A stretch of DNA of 64,000 nt from assembly GCF_002162135.1 (NCBI RefSeq), contig NZ_CP021382.1, positions 1,488,001 through 1,552,000 of the forward strand, written 5' to 3'. This DNA is from Cellvibrio sp. PSBB006 (lineage in GTDB: Bacteria > Pseudomonadota > Gammaproteobacteria > Pseudomonadales > Cellvibrionaceae). The position numbers and the translations under genes are program-made. The notes under the pieces were generated by a model. The model was not told where the DNA came from, did no database searches, and saw only the letters and a program-made list of their open reading frames with translations. Numbering within the stretch: the stretch's first letter is position 1; the number at the start of each line of letters is the position of its first letter. Below are positions 47,235 to 57,451 of this stretch, in pieces.

Positions 47235-47603
47235 CTAGAGCCCCCACAAAATTTCAACGCCCCAGACCAGGTAGGTCACAGCGGCAACACCCAATACTGT
47301 CTGCGCAATCAGACGCAACACAGTAGCCTTGGCTCCCAACAAACGGTTGGTGAGATAGTCCGTCAAGACAGACCAAAGTCCGATCCAGGCATGTGTAATA
47401 AATGAAATAAGAGCGAGCAGGCTGAAGATGCGCATCCATAGCTGATTATAGAGCGCGCTCCACTGAGCGAAATCCAGGCCAGGATTCATGGCAATATAAA
47501 CGACGAGAAAGATTGTATAGGCTGTCAATATCACAGCGCCAACGCGCTGAATCAACCAATCATACAGACCACTACGACCAAAACTGGTTACTGCAGTTAC
47601 CAT
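47235..47603 (-). CDS. sdhD: Succinate dehydrogenase membrane anchor SdhD
   Basis: A 122-residue inner-membrane subunit with three transmembrane helices (about 20-40, 55-80, 95-117) that together with SdhC holds heme b and the quinone site. The heme-ligand-type histidine is in [11 protein letters not shown] (about 70). GGAG lies seven bases before ATG 47603, favouring it over the ATG at 47609. Its start overlaps the end of sdhC by seven bases, a translationally coupled arrangement. Confidence 0.93.
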   Translation of the reverse strand: MVTAVTSFGRSGLYDWLIQRVGAVILTAYTIFLVVYIAMNPGLDFAQWSALYNQLWMRIFSLLALISFITHAWIGLWSVLTDYLTNRLLGAKATVLRLIAQTVLGVAAVTYLVWGVEILWGL

Positions 47604-47971
47604 ATCCATACTCCGGCTATTACGATCAATACAATGGCCAACAGCACCACAAGCCTGGCACCCAATTGACCACCTTTTAAGGTCTCACCTACGCCGCCAT
47701 CCATTGTCAGATGGCGCACACCAGCAACGGTGTGGTAAGCAAGCACAGAGAGCACACCCCAGAGTACGAACTTGTAAACCGGATCATTCAGAGACTCTTT
47801 CATCGCAGCAAAGCTTTCCTCCGAGGCCAGACTTGCGTCCAACAGCCAAAGTAATACGGCCATGCCGGCAAAAAGGAAAACACCAGAGATGCGATGAAGG
47901 ATAGAAACGTAAGCGGTGATAGGAAGTTTGATAGTGGATATATCGAGATTGACAGGTCTTTTTTTGTTCAC
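47597..47971 (-). CDS. sdhC: Succinate dehydrogenase cytochrome b556 subunit
   Basis: A 124-residue inner-membrane anchor starting at GTG 47971 (MNKKRPVNLDI). Family motifs RPVNLD near the start, SILHRISGVFLF (about 23-34, quinone-site Ser/Arg) and HTVAGVRHLTMD (about 81-92, heme-ligand His) are present, with three hydrophobic helices. First gene of sdhCDAB, divergent from gltA across a 615-base region. Confidence 0.95.
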   Translation of the reverse strand: MNKKRPVNLDISTIKLPITAYVSILHRISGVFLFAGMAVLLWLLDASLASEESFAAMKESLNDPVYKFVLWGVLSVLAYHTVAGVRHLTMDGGVGETLKGGQLGARLVVLLAIVLIVIAGVWIW

Positions 47972-48586
47972 GGTTGATAGTCACCTTTTTGCCCATCGCG
48001 GGCAGGTTTTAAGAATGAGCGTTGGGCTCAACGCTTTACCTCAACCTATCGTCCAAATCGACCCTGTACCACGAGTTACTGATAGCAGATTTCAATAAAA
48101 ACAGGAGAGTTAAAGGTTGTCACCAGCCGCATCCTGCAAGTCGCGCCGTATTATAGAGAGTGAACTTCAGAAACACAAACAAAAAGCCGACCCAAAATGG
48201 CAATCAAATCCACAGAAATTTATCGATTTCCTGTCGCTTTATTACCAATTACGCATCAAAAGAGAACATCGCCAAACAAACGCGCGCTATAAAAGTGCAG
48301 AAGCAACATAAGCAAGGATTTTCTTATCAGGATGATTGATAGAGACTATAAAAATTGACAGCGCTGCCAACAAAAAAAGCGAAGCAGGAACCGTGGCGCA
48401 TCCATAGGGTAAATAACGGCAAAAGCTATCATCCAGCGTAGTAAGTCATCTATAATGCCGACCGCAAACGGACTCCCCACAATTTGACAAAGCTAAATCT
48501 ATCCTTATAGTTGTGCCCCGTTTATCAACCTGTCTTGGCCTCCTGCCATGTACGTAAGCCTTTATTAGTAACTACAGGAGTCAGTA
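47972..48586. other. Divergent sdhC/gltA control region (615 bases)
   Basis: No gene is supported; short open frames here show no family resemblance. It contains a LacI-type palindrome (48355-48370), a TATAAT -10 element (48451-48456) that is a good gltA candidate with a poor -35, and the gltA ribosome site AGGAGT just before 48587. The sdh promoter was not identified. Confidence 0.5.
48355..48370. promoter_or_regulatory. LacI-type operator candidate upstream of gltA
   Basis: TTGACAGCGCTGCCAA differs at one base from the perfect palindrome upstream of glk (57257-57272). It lies 217 bases before the gltA start and about 80 bases upstream of a TATAAT box, suggesting that citrate synthase and perhaps sdhCDAB respond to the same sugar repressor. 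Confidence 0.5.
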
Positions 48587-49867
48587 ATGACTGACAAGAA
48601 AGCACACTTAACGGTTGACGGCTTGGATGCGGCAATTGAGTTGCCCATTTATAACAGCTCTACCGGTCCTGACGTTATCGACGTTACCAGCATTACCAAG
48701 AACGGCTTTTTTACCTTCGATCCGGGCTTTATGTCCACCGCCTCATGTGAATCCAAGATTACTTTCATTGATGGCGACAAAGGTATTCTGCTCCACCGTG
48801 GTTACCCCATTGATCAATTAGCTGACCATTCTGATTACCTCGAAACCTGTTACCTGCTACTAAACGGCGAACTCCCAAACGATACTCAAAAGCAAGAATT
48901 TACCAACGCCGTCAAAAACCAATCCGCTGTCGACCCTTCTGTAGCTGCCCTCATCAAAACCTTCAAACGCGATGCACACCCCATGGCAATTCTGTGCAGT
49001 GCAGTAGCTGCTCTCGCCGCTGTTTATAATGAAGGGCTTGATATCACTCGGGAAGAAGACCGTAAAGTTACAGCACACCGCTTAATCGGCCAAATGCCTA
49101 CATTGGCTGCCATGGTTTACAAGCACAGCCAGGGCGAAGAATTTATCGCGCCGGACAGCGCACTTGGTTATGCAGAAAATTATTTAAATATGACCTTCGG
49201 CAAAGCAGGACAGGCATCCAAAGTAAGCCAAGTGTTGGCCAAAGCCATGGACCGCATTTTTATTCTTCATGCGGACCACGAGCAAAATGCATCAACATCA
49301 ACAGTACGCCTCTCTGGCTCTTCCGGCACCAACCCGTTTGCCGCTATCGCCGCCGGGATTGCCACATTGTGGGGACCAGCCCATGGCGGCGCTAACGAAG
49401 CCGTATTAAAAATGTTGGAAGAAATCGGCAGCGTGGACAACATTGATAAATTCGTTGCCAAAGCAAAAGACAAAAATGATCCGTTCCGCCTGATGGGCTT
49501 CGGTCACCGTGTTTACAAAAACTTTGACCCTCGCGCCAAAGTCATGAAGCAAACCTGTGATGAAGTTCTGGCTGAATTAGGATTGGAAAATGATCCTCTG
49601 CTGGCGATAGCCAAGCGTTTGGAAAAAATTGCCCTGGAAGATGAATATTTCATTCAGAAAAAATTATATCCAAATGTGGACTTCTACTCTGGCATCATCA
49701 TGAAGGCCATCGGCATCCCTACCGAGATGTTTACGGTGATCTTTGCTACTGGCCGTGCCGTGGGCTGGTATGCTCACTGGGATGAAATGGTCAGTGCTGC
49801 TTACAAAATCGGTCGCCCGCGCCAACTTTATACAGGCAGCGTTCAGCGCGACTATCCCAGCAAATAA
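48587..49867 (+). CDS. gltA: Citrate synthase (type II)
   Basis: A 426-residue hexameric, NADH-sensitive type citrate synthase. The N-terminal beta-domain typical of type II enzymes (about 1-60, including [17 protein letters not shown]) is followed by the catalytic region: His in [11 protein letters not shown] (about 228), His in [15 protein letters not shown] (about 304) and Asp in NVDFYSGI (about 362). AGGAGT lies nine bases ahead of the ATG. Divergent from sdhCDAB as in many gammaproteobacteria; ends at a strong terminator. Confidence 0.97.
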   Translation: MTDKKAHLTVDGLDAAIELPIYNSSTGPDVIDVTSITKNGFFTFDPGFMSTASCESKITFIDGDKGILLHRGYPIDQLADHSDYLETCYLLLNGELPNDTQKQEFTNAVKNQSAVDPSVAALIKTFKRDAHPMAILCSAVAALAAVYNEGLDITREEDRKVTAHRLIGQMPTLAAMVYKHSQGEEFIAPDSALGYAENYLNMTFGKAGQASKVSQVLAKAMDRIFILHADHEQNASTSTVRLSGSSGTNPFAAIAAGIATLWGPAHGGANEAVLKMLEEIGSVDNIDKFVAKAKDKNDPFRLMGFGHRVYKNFDPRAKVMKQTCDEVLAELGLENDPLLAIAKRLEKIALEDEYFIQKKLYPNVDFYSGIIMKAIGIPTEMFTVIFATGRAVGWYAHWDEMVSAAYKIGRPRQLYTGSVQRDYPSK

Positions 49868-49884
49868 GATTTATTGTTTGCAAG

Positions 49885-49912
49885 AAAAGGGCTGCAATTG
49901 CAGCCCTTTTTC
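49885..49912 (+). terminator. Terminator between gltA and the porin gene
   Basis: A 26-bp perfect palindrome centred at 49897/49898 (half-site AAAAGGGCTGCAA) flanked by A and T runs. It serves gltA and, by symmetry, the convergent porin gene. Confidence 0.92.
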
Positions 49913-49935
49913 TATTGGTAGTGCGAAAATTTATT

Positions 49936-51129
49936 TTAGAAATTGATATCTGCCATCAGCCATAATTTAGTGGTGTCAGAACCAAAATCATCTGCAGAAT
50001 AATCAGCAAATTTTGCAGTATAAACAACGGGGCCCCACTTTTTACTCGCGCTGACATCCCACTCTGTGCCGTAGTCTATACCGTTCACATCCGACGCCAG
50101 TTCGTGGTAAGCAGCAACGAACTGTATTCCAGCAAGATTGGTTGCCAAGGTCATATAGATATCCTCAATACCGTTAGCAGGCGTATCAAGAAAGCGGTCA
50201 GTCCACCCCTGGAAAGCGTGCAAGGTGGCAAGTGGTGTGGCAAAACCTACGACACCATCATCGGAACCTAACAATTCATATCCCAAGGTCGTGGTCAGCT
50301 TACCCAGTGTAACCACACCCTCAGCCAGCATGTAGTCAGCTGAATAGGTTACCGGATTATCACCTCCCTCTGATTGCGTTGCGTATTCCAGGTTGTAGCC
50401 AAAGGTTGGGTTGACGCGTCCCATCCAGCGAGCACCGAAGGTATCACTCGCCAATGCCGGTGCAGTCAGGTTATCGATGAGATAGGCATACAACGATATT
50501 TTGCCAGCACTGAAACCGGCATAGTTTACATTTAACAAATGAGTTTCCTGATCGTGATCACCGATCAGATTATCTTCGCCAAATATTCGATTAACATTCG
50601 TAACATATGCGTAAAACAGCTGGGTGTCGGACAAGCCCTTATTGGTAATCGAAAAGGCATCATAGGTTTGCTCGTTCTGACGCCAGCCTACTGCGCCGAT
50701 AAACCGCTGGTTGTCCAGAACAATGCGTTGCCGACCGTATTTGAATTGCGTACTGAAATTATCGTATGACACGAACGCCTGATTAACTTCCGTTCCTTCA
50801 GGGTCCGCGATAATAGCCGTACCGGGATTGGAGGGATCATTCGCCGCCGTGCGGTAATCGACATCATCCAACTCGCGCACATCATCAAACTCCGCTGCAA
50901 AAGCAAAGCCATTGTAGGCACCCGATTGATAAGAAAGACGCGAGCGCAGAGTGAACGCATCGGAGTCCTCCAGGCCATCCCAGCTAACATCCTCATAACG
51001 CAGACGAAAATTTACTTTGACGGTGCTTTTTTGAAATGCCTCCGTCACACTTTCATTTGCGATTGCATGAGGAACCAACGATAAAGATCCAACAACAGCA
51101 CCAAGGCAGCAAGCCATGTATTTTTTCAT
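49936..51129 (-). CDS. Outer-membrane porin-like beta-barrel protein
   Basis: A 397-residue exported protein with a signal peptide (1-24, ending AIA) and alternating hydrophobic/polar strands, many ending in aromatic residues (VNFRLRYEDVSW, FAAEFDDVREL, FSTQFKYGRQRIVLDNQRFIG), and a terminal aromatic (ADINF), all typical of barrels. GRQRIVLDNQRFIG resembles alginate-export/OprD-like families, but the substrate is unknown. Acidic loops (DDFGSDTT) suggest calcium-binding or cation preference. It stands alone, convergent with gltA, and its position before the GH3 genes gives only weak support for sugar transport. Confidence 0.75.
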   Translation of the reverse strand: MKKYMACCLGAVVGSLSLVPHAIANESVTEAFQKSTVKVNFRLRYEDVSWDGLEDSDAFTLRSRLSYQSGAYNGFAFAAEFDDVRELDDVDYRTAANDPSNPGTAIIADPEGTEVNQAFVSYDNFSTQFKYGRQRIVLDNQRFIGAVGWRQNEQTYDAFSITNKGLSDTQLFYAYVTNVNRIFGEDNLIGDHDQETHLLNVNYAGFSAGKISLYAYLIDNLTAPALASDTFGARWMGRVNPTFGYNLEYATQSEGGDNPVTYSADYMLAEGVVTLGKLTTTLGYELLGSDDGVVGFATPLATLHAFQGWTDRFLDTPANGIEDIYMTLATNLAGIQFVAAYHELASDVNGIDYGTEWDVSASKKWGPVVYTAKFADYSADDFGSDTTKLWLMADINF

Positions 51130-51656
51130 AGAGCCTTCTCCAGAGTTTGATTGTGTGTGGTCAACGCTCCTGCGAAAAATGCTGCATGATGTTGCAGATT
51201 AACTTGAACATCGCACCACTTTAAAACAACGGAAATATTTGAAATTTTTAATGTAACTGTCCGTTGCACGCCACGTGACTGAGGCACAATTCAGCAAGGC
51301 TTATGCCAGAAAGTTCTTTAGGCTCAAACTTCAATTGTTAAATGAGGAAAATCAATGAGATAGCAAAAGTACATTTCATTTGCATCGCAACCGATTAAAA
51401 TTATCGCCGCCCAAGTGTTGGGAGCCGCTAAAAATCATGCTGCATTATCAAGCAATCGCATATCGGTTAAAGCGCAATAAAGATACATATTCATGCACCG
51501 CATCTTTACGATATGCACCGAATTGAGACTTTAAATTTTTCAGGAAATACTGGTACGTGGAATTGAGATGGTACAAATGTATTAACGTGGTGCAAGCTAT
51601 ATAGCTAATGAGGAAATTCCTGAAAGCCGCACGCGGCCTTCAGGATGGAAAGAAAA
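51130..51656. other. Intergenic region (527 bases)
   Basis: No open frame or RNA gene is supported. The region is A+T-rich and contains the porin promoter on its left and, at 51619-51644, a hairpin after the GH3 gene. No LacI-type palindrome was seen. Confidence 0.5.
51619..51644 (-). terminator. Terminator-like hairpin after the second GH3 gene
   Basis: A 12-bp stem (CCTGAAAGCCGC / GCGGCCTTCAGG) with one mismatch and a two-base spacer, 12 bases past the stop codon; only a short T tract (AATTT) follows on the minus strand. Confidence 0.6.
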
Positions 51657-54137
51657 TTATTCGATGCGTATGGATCGACCTGCCGCAGCATTTTTTACCA
51701 AACGGATATTGGCGAAGCTGATATCCAGTTCCCCATCCGTTACCAAGGTAAAGGGCTCAAGGACGAGGTGAAAAAATTCCTCCGGCGGTAAGACTAAACC
51801 GAAGTTTGACCCGACATCAGGAAAGCAGGCAAGATCTACGGTCAAGCGACGCCAGCCAGTATTGGCTATCGCATTAATCTTGTCGGTAATCGGTAAATCG
51901 GAATTGCATGAAGGTCCGCAGCCAATACGCAGAATCACATCGGCAGTCGGCGCTTTATCAACCTTAATATCAAATTCCAGAACGCCCCGCTCGTTAAGGT
52001 AATCAATCAGCACCTGACGATTTTCTGTGGACAATGCAACCAGACCCGTGCCTGTTCCATTCCAGACAACGCGTCGGGCATCCTCCTGCACCTCACGATC
52101 CACAACGGTTGCCGTCAAGGTCGACACCTGCGCAATATTGCCGTTCATTACCGCGCGATCATTTTTTCCACCTTCCAATTCAATATGCCAAGGCGTCATT
52201 GGGCGGCGATTAAATACCTCCAATACATTGGTTGTTTCCTGAACTGCGATACCCTCTTCCGGCAAATCATCTCCTAACGTGTCCAGGTCGCCATAACCCA
52301 AACCGTAGCCGTAAGGGAATAATGGATCGTAGTGTTCGTCACCAATGTTTAATGGCCCCTGGTCCGGGCGTTTGGGCCATGAAAAAGTCAGGCGACCTTT
52401 TACATCGTGCTGGATCTTTCCGTCGGCTGCCTTAAAGATCACATCGGCAACACCACCACCTTCCGTACCCGGCTGCCAGATCACCATAAAGGCATCGGAG
52501 TGATTTAGTTCCTGATTTATCCAGAGCGGACGCCCCGCTATAAAGAGCGAGACTACCGGAATACCAGCAGCTTTCAGTTTTGTCAGCAGTTCGCGATCAC
52601 TATGATTTGTCGGCTTGTAAAGCAGGTTCTGCACATCGCCCTGCATTTCAGCGTAGGGATCTTCCCCGAATACAACAATGGCTACATCGGGCTTTTCCGT
52701 AAATGCCCCATCCGCACTGTATTGGATCTTGCCGCCAGCACGCTCCACAGCTTCTGTCATGCCCATGAGCAAGGTGGTAGCCTCAGGAAAATCCGCCATG
52801 CTATTGCCTGTGCCCTGCCAGGTGATAGACCATCCACCGGTTTGCTTGGAAATATTGTCTGCACCATCACCTGCAACCAAAATATTAAGCGACGGCGAAA
52901 GCGGCAGCAGATTGTTTTTATTCTTTAATAACACAAGGGATTCGCGCACAGCCTGACGAGCGACCGCGCGATGCTCCGGCGCACCGAGCAATTCATCCTT
53001 GCCCGCTAACGGACGCGTAGATGGCGCACCTTTTTCAAATAACCCTGCGCGTAATTTGACACGTAAGATACGGCGCACAGCATCGTCAGCACGACTTATC
53101 GGTATGACACCGGTCTTGATTTGATCAACCGTATTATTGAATAAAGTTTTCCATTCCGGGTCGGGCACCATAAACATATCCAACCCGGCATTGATAGCCT
53201 GGGGGCAATCCAACACCGATGCACCTTTAATAAAACCGTGGCCATTCCAATCGCCCACCACAAAGCCATCAAAACCCATCTGGTTCTTCAGCACCTCGGT
53301 CAACAAATATTGATGCCCATGCATACGCTCGCCGTGCCAGCTGTTAAATGAAGCCATGACAGTTTGCACACCGGCTTCTATCGCACTCATGTAACCAGCG
53401 GCATGGATATCGCGCAGCGTCGCCTCATCGTCTTTATTGTCGCCGCGATCAATACCATTAACGGTACCGCCATCGCCCAGAAAATGTTTTGCGGTGGCGA
53501 TAATATGGTACTGATCAAGACATTCATCCGTAGCAGCGTTCCCCTGAAGCCCCTCCACCATCTTACCGGCGTATGCGCGAACGATAGCGGGATCTTCCGA
53601 ATAGGACTCGTAGGTGCGCCCCCAACGATCATCGCGCACGACAGCAACTGTGGGTGAAAAGTCCCAATCCAATCCTGTAACCGCGATTTCTCGTGCAGTA
53701 ACTTCACCGATTTTTTTTATAAGCTCAGGATTATTGGCTGCCCCCAGCGCGATGTTATGAGGAAACAACGTGGCACCAACCAGATTACCCACACCGTGTA
53801 CCGCATCAGTACCCCAGATGATCGGCACAACAACTTTTCCATCGCTGTCATCCATCGAGGCATGATAAAAACCATCCGCCATCGCAAGCCAATCTTCCGC
53901 CTTTGCAAAACGATTGCCATTGGGAACCGAGCCACCGCCATTTAACACGGACCCAATATGAAAATCTTTGATATCTTGCGGCGTTACATAACGGATCTCC
54001 GGCTGGATCATTTGCCCCACTTTTTCTTCTATGCTCATCTGCGCCAGAATATCTTCGACTTTTTGTTCAATCAGGGGGTCTTGCTTGACAGCGGAAATAA
54101 GCCGGGGCCAGGTGACGGAAGTTTGCTGACTTCGCAT
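51657..54137 (-). CDS. GH3 beta-glucosidase/exo-glucanase without signal peptide
   Basis: An 826-residue GH3 enzyme releasing glucose from beta-glucans. The barrel domain (about 25-380) includes IIWGTDAVHG, RDDRWGRTYESYSEDP, KHFLGDGGT and the nucleophile Asp in GFVVGDWNGHG (about 280). The second alpha/beta domain (about 410-620) has VVVFGEDPYAEMQGD, and a C-terminal beta-sandwich (about 650-826) resembles that of Pseudoalteromonas ExoP-type exo-1,3/1,4-beta-glucanases. Start 54137 is favoured by GGAGAG upstream; 54167 would add ten residues. Neither gives a signal peptide, so it should be cytoplasmic. It is a close paralogue of the lipoprotein gene immediately upstream. Confidence 0.93.
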   Translation of the reverse strand: MRSQQTSVTWPRLISAVKQDPLIEQKVEDILAQMSIEEKVGQMIQPEIRYVTPQDIKDFHIGSVLNGGGSVPNGNRFAKAEDWLAMADGFYHASMDDSDGKVVVPIIWGTDAVHGVGNLVGATLFPHNIALGAANNPELIKKIGEVTAREIAVTGLDWDFSPTVAVVRDDRWGRTYESYSEDPAIVRAYAGKMVEGLQGNAATDECLDQYHIIATAKHFLGDGGTVNGIDRGDNKDDEATLRDIHAAGYMSAIEAGVQTVMASFNSWHGERMHGHQYLLTEVLKNQMGFDGFVVGDWNGHGFIKGASVLDCPQAINAGLDMFMVPDPEWKTLFNNTVDQIKTGVIPISRADDAVRRILRVKLRAGLFEKGAPSTRPLAGKDELLGAPEHRAVARQAVRESLVLLKNKNNLLPLSPSLNILVAGDGADNISKQTGGWSITWQGTGNSMADFPEATTLLMGMTEAVERAGGKIQYSADGAFTEKPDVAIVVFGEDPYAEMQGDVQNLLYKPTNHSDRELLTKLKAAGIPVVSLFIAGRPLWINQELNHSDAFMVIWQPGTEGGGVADVIFKAADGKIQHDVKGRLTFSWPKRPDQGPLNIGDEHYDPLFPYGYGLGYGDLDTLGDDLPEEGIAVQETTNVLEVFNRRPMTPWHIELEGGKNDRAVMNGNIAQVSTLTATVVDREVQEDARRVVWNGTGTGLVALSTENRQVLIDYLNERGVLEFDIKVDKAPTADVILRIGCGPSCNSDLPITDKINAIANTGWRRLTVDLACFPDVGSNFGLVLPPEEFFHLVLEPFTLVTDGELDISFANIRLVKNAAAGRSIRIE

Positions 54138-54287
54138 GTTGATAAACTCTCCAATGCAATCATTCATGTAATAGTTTTGTTAAGTGTCTCCCTACAACAA
54201 GCTCCTGATACTGCCAATGGCAGTTTTAATTTTATTGGCCTGCACGGATTTGCCTGATCTCATGCAATAAAACTGGCCGCATAAAAA

Positions 54288-54315
54288 AAGCCACACAGAA
54301 ATTCTGTATGGCTTT
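54288..54315 (-). terminator. Terminator after the lipoprotein GH3 gene
   Basis: Stem AAAGCCACACAGAA / TTCTGTATGGCTTT with one mismatch, flanked by A residues that read as a T-run on the minus strand. It lies 29 bases past the stop codon and separates the two GH3 transcripts. Confidence 0.8.
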
Positions 54316-54344
54316 CTTGCCTCGCTAGCACGAGGCCTGGATTA

Positions 54345-56957
54345 CTAATTGCATTTGCCTGCCTCGCCCTCCGCCGCGCCTTTTACGACACGAACGTTAG
54401 CGAAGGTAATATCCAGCGAGCCAGAAGTAACCAATGAAAAAGGTTGCAGCACCTGCGTGAAAAACTCACTGGGTGGTTGGGCAACGCCAAAGTTGGCTCC
54501 GGATGCAGGGAAACATGCCAATGCAATAGTTACTGTTTGCCACCCCTTGCCAGTAAACTCTTTGAGGCGCGTAGTGAAATCAATATCGGAAGCACAATAA
54601 GAACCACATCCTAAACGCAAATAGGTCGTATCGCCCGGCGCGGCATCAACCTTGATGTCAAACACAAGGGCCGAGTTGGATTTCAGGTAGTTGATAAAAT
54701 CCTGGCGATTTTCCGCTGAGAGCGCAACCTGTCCACTGCCGCTGCCATTCCACACCACGCGACGCGCATCCTGTTGCTCATTGCGATCAACGGCTTCGAT
54801 CATCAGCGATGAAGCTTTCATGGTGTTGCTGGTCATGGTCATACGATCATTTTGGTTGCCAATAATTTCCAGCGACCAGGGATCGAGCGGGCGGCGGTTA
54901 AAGATTTCCAGAACATCCAGTGCTTCGGCGAGCTGTACACCTTCTTCCGGTAGATCATCACCCAAGGTATCCTTATCGGCATAACTTAAACCGAAACCGT
55001 AGGGAAACAGCGGATCATAATTTTCATCACCGCGATTAAGCGGACCTTGGTCCGGGCGCTTGGGCCAGGAAAAAGTCAAACGCCCTTTCATGTCGTGATT
55101 GATTTCACCTTCGGCATTTTTGAAGATGACATCGGCGATGCCCGCGCCCTCAGTGCCCGGCTGCCAGATAGCGACAAATGCATCGGATGCATTCAACTCT
55201 TTATTAACCCACAGCGGACGACCGGAGATGAACAACGACACCACAGGAACATCTTGGCTACGCAGTTTTTTCAATAGCTCCAGATCACTGGCGTCACGCG
55301 GTTTATAGGCAAGATTACCCACATCGCCCTGCATTTCTGCATAAGGATCTTCACCAAACACAACGATAGCAACATCGGGTTTTTCACTGAAAGAACCATC
55401 AACACTTAATATGGCAGTGCCACCTGCCGATGTAACCACCTCACTGATGCCAGCAAAGATAGAGCTCGCACCCGGGAAATCTGAATTAATGTTACCTGTA
55501 CCCTGCCAGGAAATGGACCAGCCTCCCGCTTGCTTGCCAATGTTGTCAGCACCGTCACCGGCCACCAATACTTTTTGATTGCGCGCTAAAGGCAACAACC
55601 CATTCTTATTCTTCAGCATAACCAGAGATTCGCGGACAGCCTGTCGAGCGACAGCGCGATGTTCCGGCGCTCCCAGAACACTCTCTTTACCAGCCAACTC
55701 GCGGGTAGATGGTGCACCACGCTCAAACAAACCTGCACGCATCTTCACGCGGAGAATACGGCGCACGGCATCGTCAACACGCGCCATGGGAATAACACCC
55801 GTTTTGGCTTGTTCCAACAGATTGTTATAGAGCTCTTTCCACTCAGGCTCCGGAACCATATAAATATCGAGACCGGCATTGATAGAATCCGGACAATTCA
55901 GGGCGGTACAACCGGGTATAAAACCGTGACCACTCCAATCACCGACCACCAAACCGTCAAAGCCCATCTGCCCTTTGAGCACATCGGTTAATAGATATTT
56001 ATGGCCGTGCATACGCGTATCCTGCCAGCTGGTGAAAGAGGCCATCACCACCTGTACGCCCGCCTCCAGTGCGCTGAAATAACCTGCGCCATGAATATCT
56101 CGTAGATGCTTCTCGTCGCCCTGGGTTGCTCCGCGATCCACACCATTTAATGTGCCGCCATCACCAATAAAATGTTTCGCGGTGGCAATAACGTGGCTCT
56201 CAGTTAAAAAAGCATCAGACCCACCAATACCCTGCAAACCTTCAACCATCTTTCCGGCATAAGCTCGAACAATTTCAGGATCTTCTGAGTAGGCCTCGTA
56301 AGCACGACCCCAGCGGTCATCCCGAGCAACGGCAACGGTGGGGGAAAAATTCCAGTCCAGTCCAGTTGCTGCAATTTCTCGCGCAGTTACCGCACCGACC
56401 TGCTTGATGAGTTCCGGATTATGGGTTGCACCTAAACCAATATTATGAGGAAACAACGTGGCGCCGATGACATTGCCAAGACCGTGGACCGCATCCGTCC
56501 CCCACATAATCGGGATGCCAACACGACCATCGCTTTTATCAACGGAGGCATGATAAAAGCTGTCGGCCAAGGCAACCCAATCTTCGAGTTTCGCGTATTT
56601 ATTGTTTCCTGGTGTGGTGCCACCGCCATTAAGCACGGACCCGACATGATATTTTTTGATGTCTTCCGGCGTAACTTGTTTGATTTCCGGCTGCACCAAC
56701 TGGCCGATTTTCTCTTCCAGCGTCATCCGCGCCAGGAGCTCATCAATTCTGGATTCCAGCGCTGGATCTTTTTTTACCGCACTGGAAATCGCGGGCCATT
56801 CAACTTTTTCGGAAGAAATCGATGAAGTGGTTACCGGGGACGCCGAAGGTGTTTCATTTGGTGTTGTTGTGGTGTTGTCGCAGCCTGAAAGAAAGCCGAG
56901 CAATACTGCCGAAACCGCTCCTGCAAACAGAAAGCGAATATTCGTTTTATTTTTCAT
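54345..56957 (-). CDS. GH3 beta-glucosidase/exo-glucanase, lipoprotein
   Basis: An 870-residue GH3 enzyme with a lipoprotein signal: hydrophobic segment followed by lipobox LSGC (Cys about 27), then a Thr/Ser/Pro-rich tether (about 28-55). The next residue after the Cys is Asp, which in E. coli would retain the protein in the inner membrane; the rule may differ here. The GH3 parts match the neighbouring paralogue throughout: WGTDAVHGLGN, KHFIGDGGT, nucleophile Asp in GLVVGDWSGHG (about 317), GEDPYAEMQGD and the C-terminal ExoP-like beta-sandwich with an added cysteine pair (LGCGSYCASD). Start 56957 gives the lipoprotein signal. It shares the upstream region containing a LacI-type operator with glk. 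Confidence 0.94.
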   Translation of the reverse strand: MKNKTNIRFLFAGAVSAVLLGFLSGCDNTTTTPNETPSASPVTTSSISSEKVEWPAISSAVKKDPALESRIDELLARMTLEEKIGQLVQPEIKQVTPEDIKKYHVGSVLNGGGTTPGNNKYAKLEDWVALADSFYHASVDKSDGRVGIPIMWGTDAVHGLGNVIGATLFPHNIGLGATHNPELIKQVGAVTAREIAATGLDWNFSPTVAVARDDRWGRAYEAYSEDPEIVRAYAGKMVEGLQGIGGSDAFLTESHVIATAKHFIGDGGTLNGVDRGATQGDEKHLRDIHGAGYFSALEAGVQVVMASFTSWQDTRMHGHKYLLTDVLKGQMGFDGLVVGDWSGHGFIPGCTALNCPDSINAGLDIYMVPEPEWKELYNNLLEQAKTGVIPMARVDDAVRRILRVKMRAGLFERGAPSTRELAGKESVLGAPEHRAVARQAVRESLVMLKNKNGLLPLARNQKVLVAGDGADNIGKQAGGWSISWQGTGNINSDFPGASSIFAGISEVVTSAGGTAILSVDGSFSEKPDVAIVVFGEDPYAEMQGDVGNLAYKPRDASDLELLKKLRSQDVPVVSLFISGRPLWVNKELNASDAFVAIWQPGTEGAGIADVIFKNAEGEINHDMKGRLTFSWPKRPDQGPLNRGDENYDPLFPYGFGLSYADKDTLGDDLPEEGVQLAEALDVLEIFNRRPLDPWSLEIIGNQNDRMTMTSNTMKASSLMIEAVDRNEQQDARRVVWNGSGSGQVALSAENRQDFINYLKSNSALVFDIKVDAAPGDTTYLRLGCGSYCASDIDFTTRLKEFTGKGWQTVTIALACFPASGANFGVAQPPSEFFTQVLQPFSLVTSGSLDITFANVRVVKGAAEGEAGKCN

Positions 56958-57451
56958 AGTTATCAACCTGTTGAAAGCGTACATCTATAGCCGGGTTAGG
57001 GGTTATCTAGTAAAAAAACAGAGGGTTGTCGCGAAAATCATTATATGAAATCGTGTGCGGGCAAGCTCATCAACGATTCATGAATGAAAGGTAGCAGTTG
57101 CACATAAAGGCGCGCATTAACTTTACCTTTTATGACATATTTTCATCTATGAATAATTAATATTCGTCGATTTTAGGGCGGAAAATCGGCGATTGAGCAG
57201 GCTTATCGTCATTTTTACCTCTACAAACTCCCGGTCCGCTGGGAAGCTACTACTTATTGACAGCGCTGTCAATGATAACTACACTGCGCCGGCCTTGAAT
57301 GCTGGTTCCGGTGTCGTTACTCTTGCGAATATCTTTCGGCATCGCTTTTTGCTTCGGAATCAGCATAGCTAAACATAGCTACGTCATGCGCCTCGCTTCG
57401 GGTTGCAATGCGATATAACGACAGTATTGATATATAAAATTGAGGAGAAGC
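56958..57451. other. Divergent GH3/glk control region (494 bases)
   Basis: No gene is supported. It holds the LacI-type palindrome and promoter of glk described separately, and an inverted repeat CGTCGATTTT / AAAATCGGCG (57165-57174, 57182-57191, one mismatch) closer to the GH3 start. The GH3 promoter was not located with confidence. Confidence 0.5.
57256..57285 (+). promoter_or_regulatory. glk promoter with embedded LacI-type operator
   Basis: ATTGACAGCGCTGTCAAT (57256-57273) is a perfect 18-bp palindrome. Its TTGACA (57257-57262) is a consensus -35 hexamer, followed at 17 bases by TACACT (57280-57285), a fair -10. Repressor bound here would cover the -35. The LacI-family gene at 58500-59558 is the obvious candidate regulator. 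Confidence 0.65.

Noticed and set aside
48117..48311. 64-codon open frame in the sdhC/gltA gap
   Set aside because: No ribosome site or recognisable sequence, starts with no conserved N-terminus, and it sits in a regulatory region.
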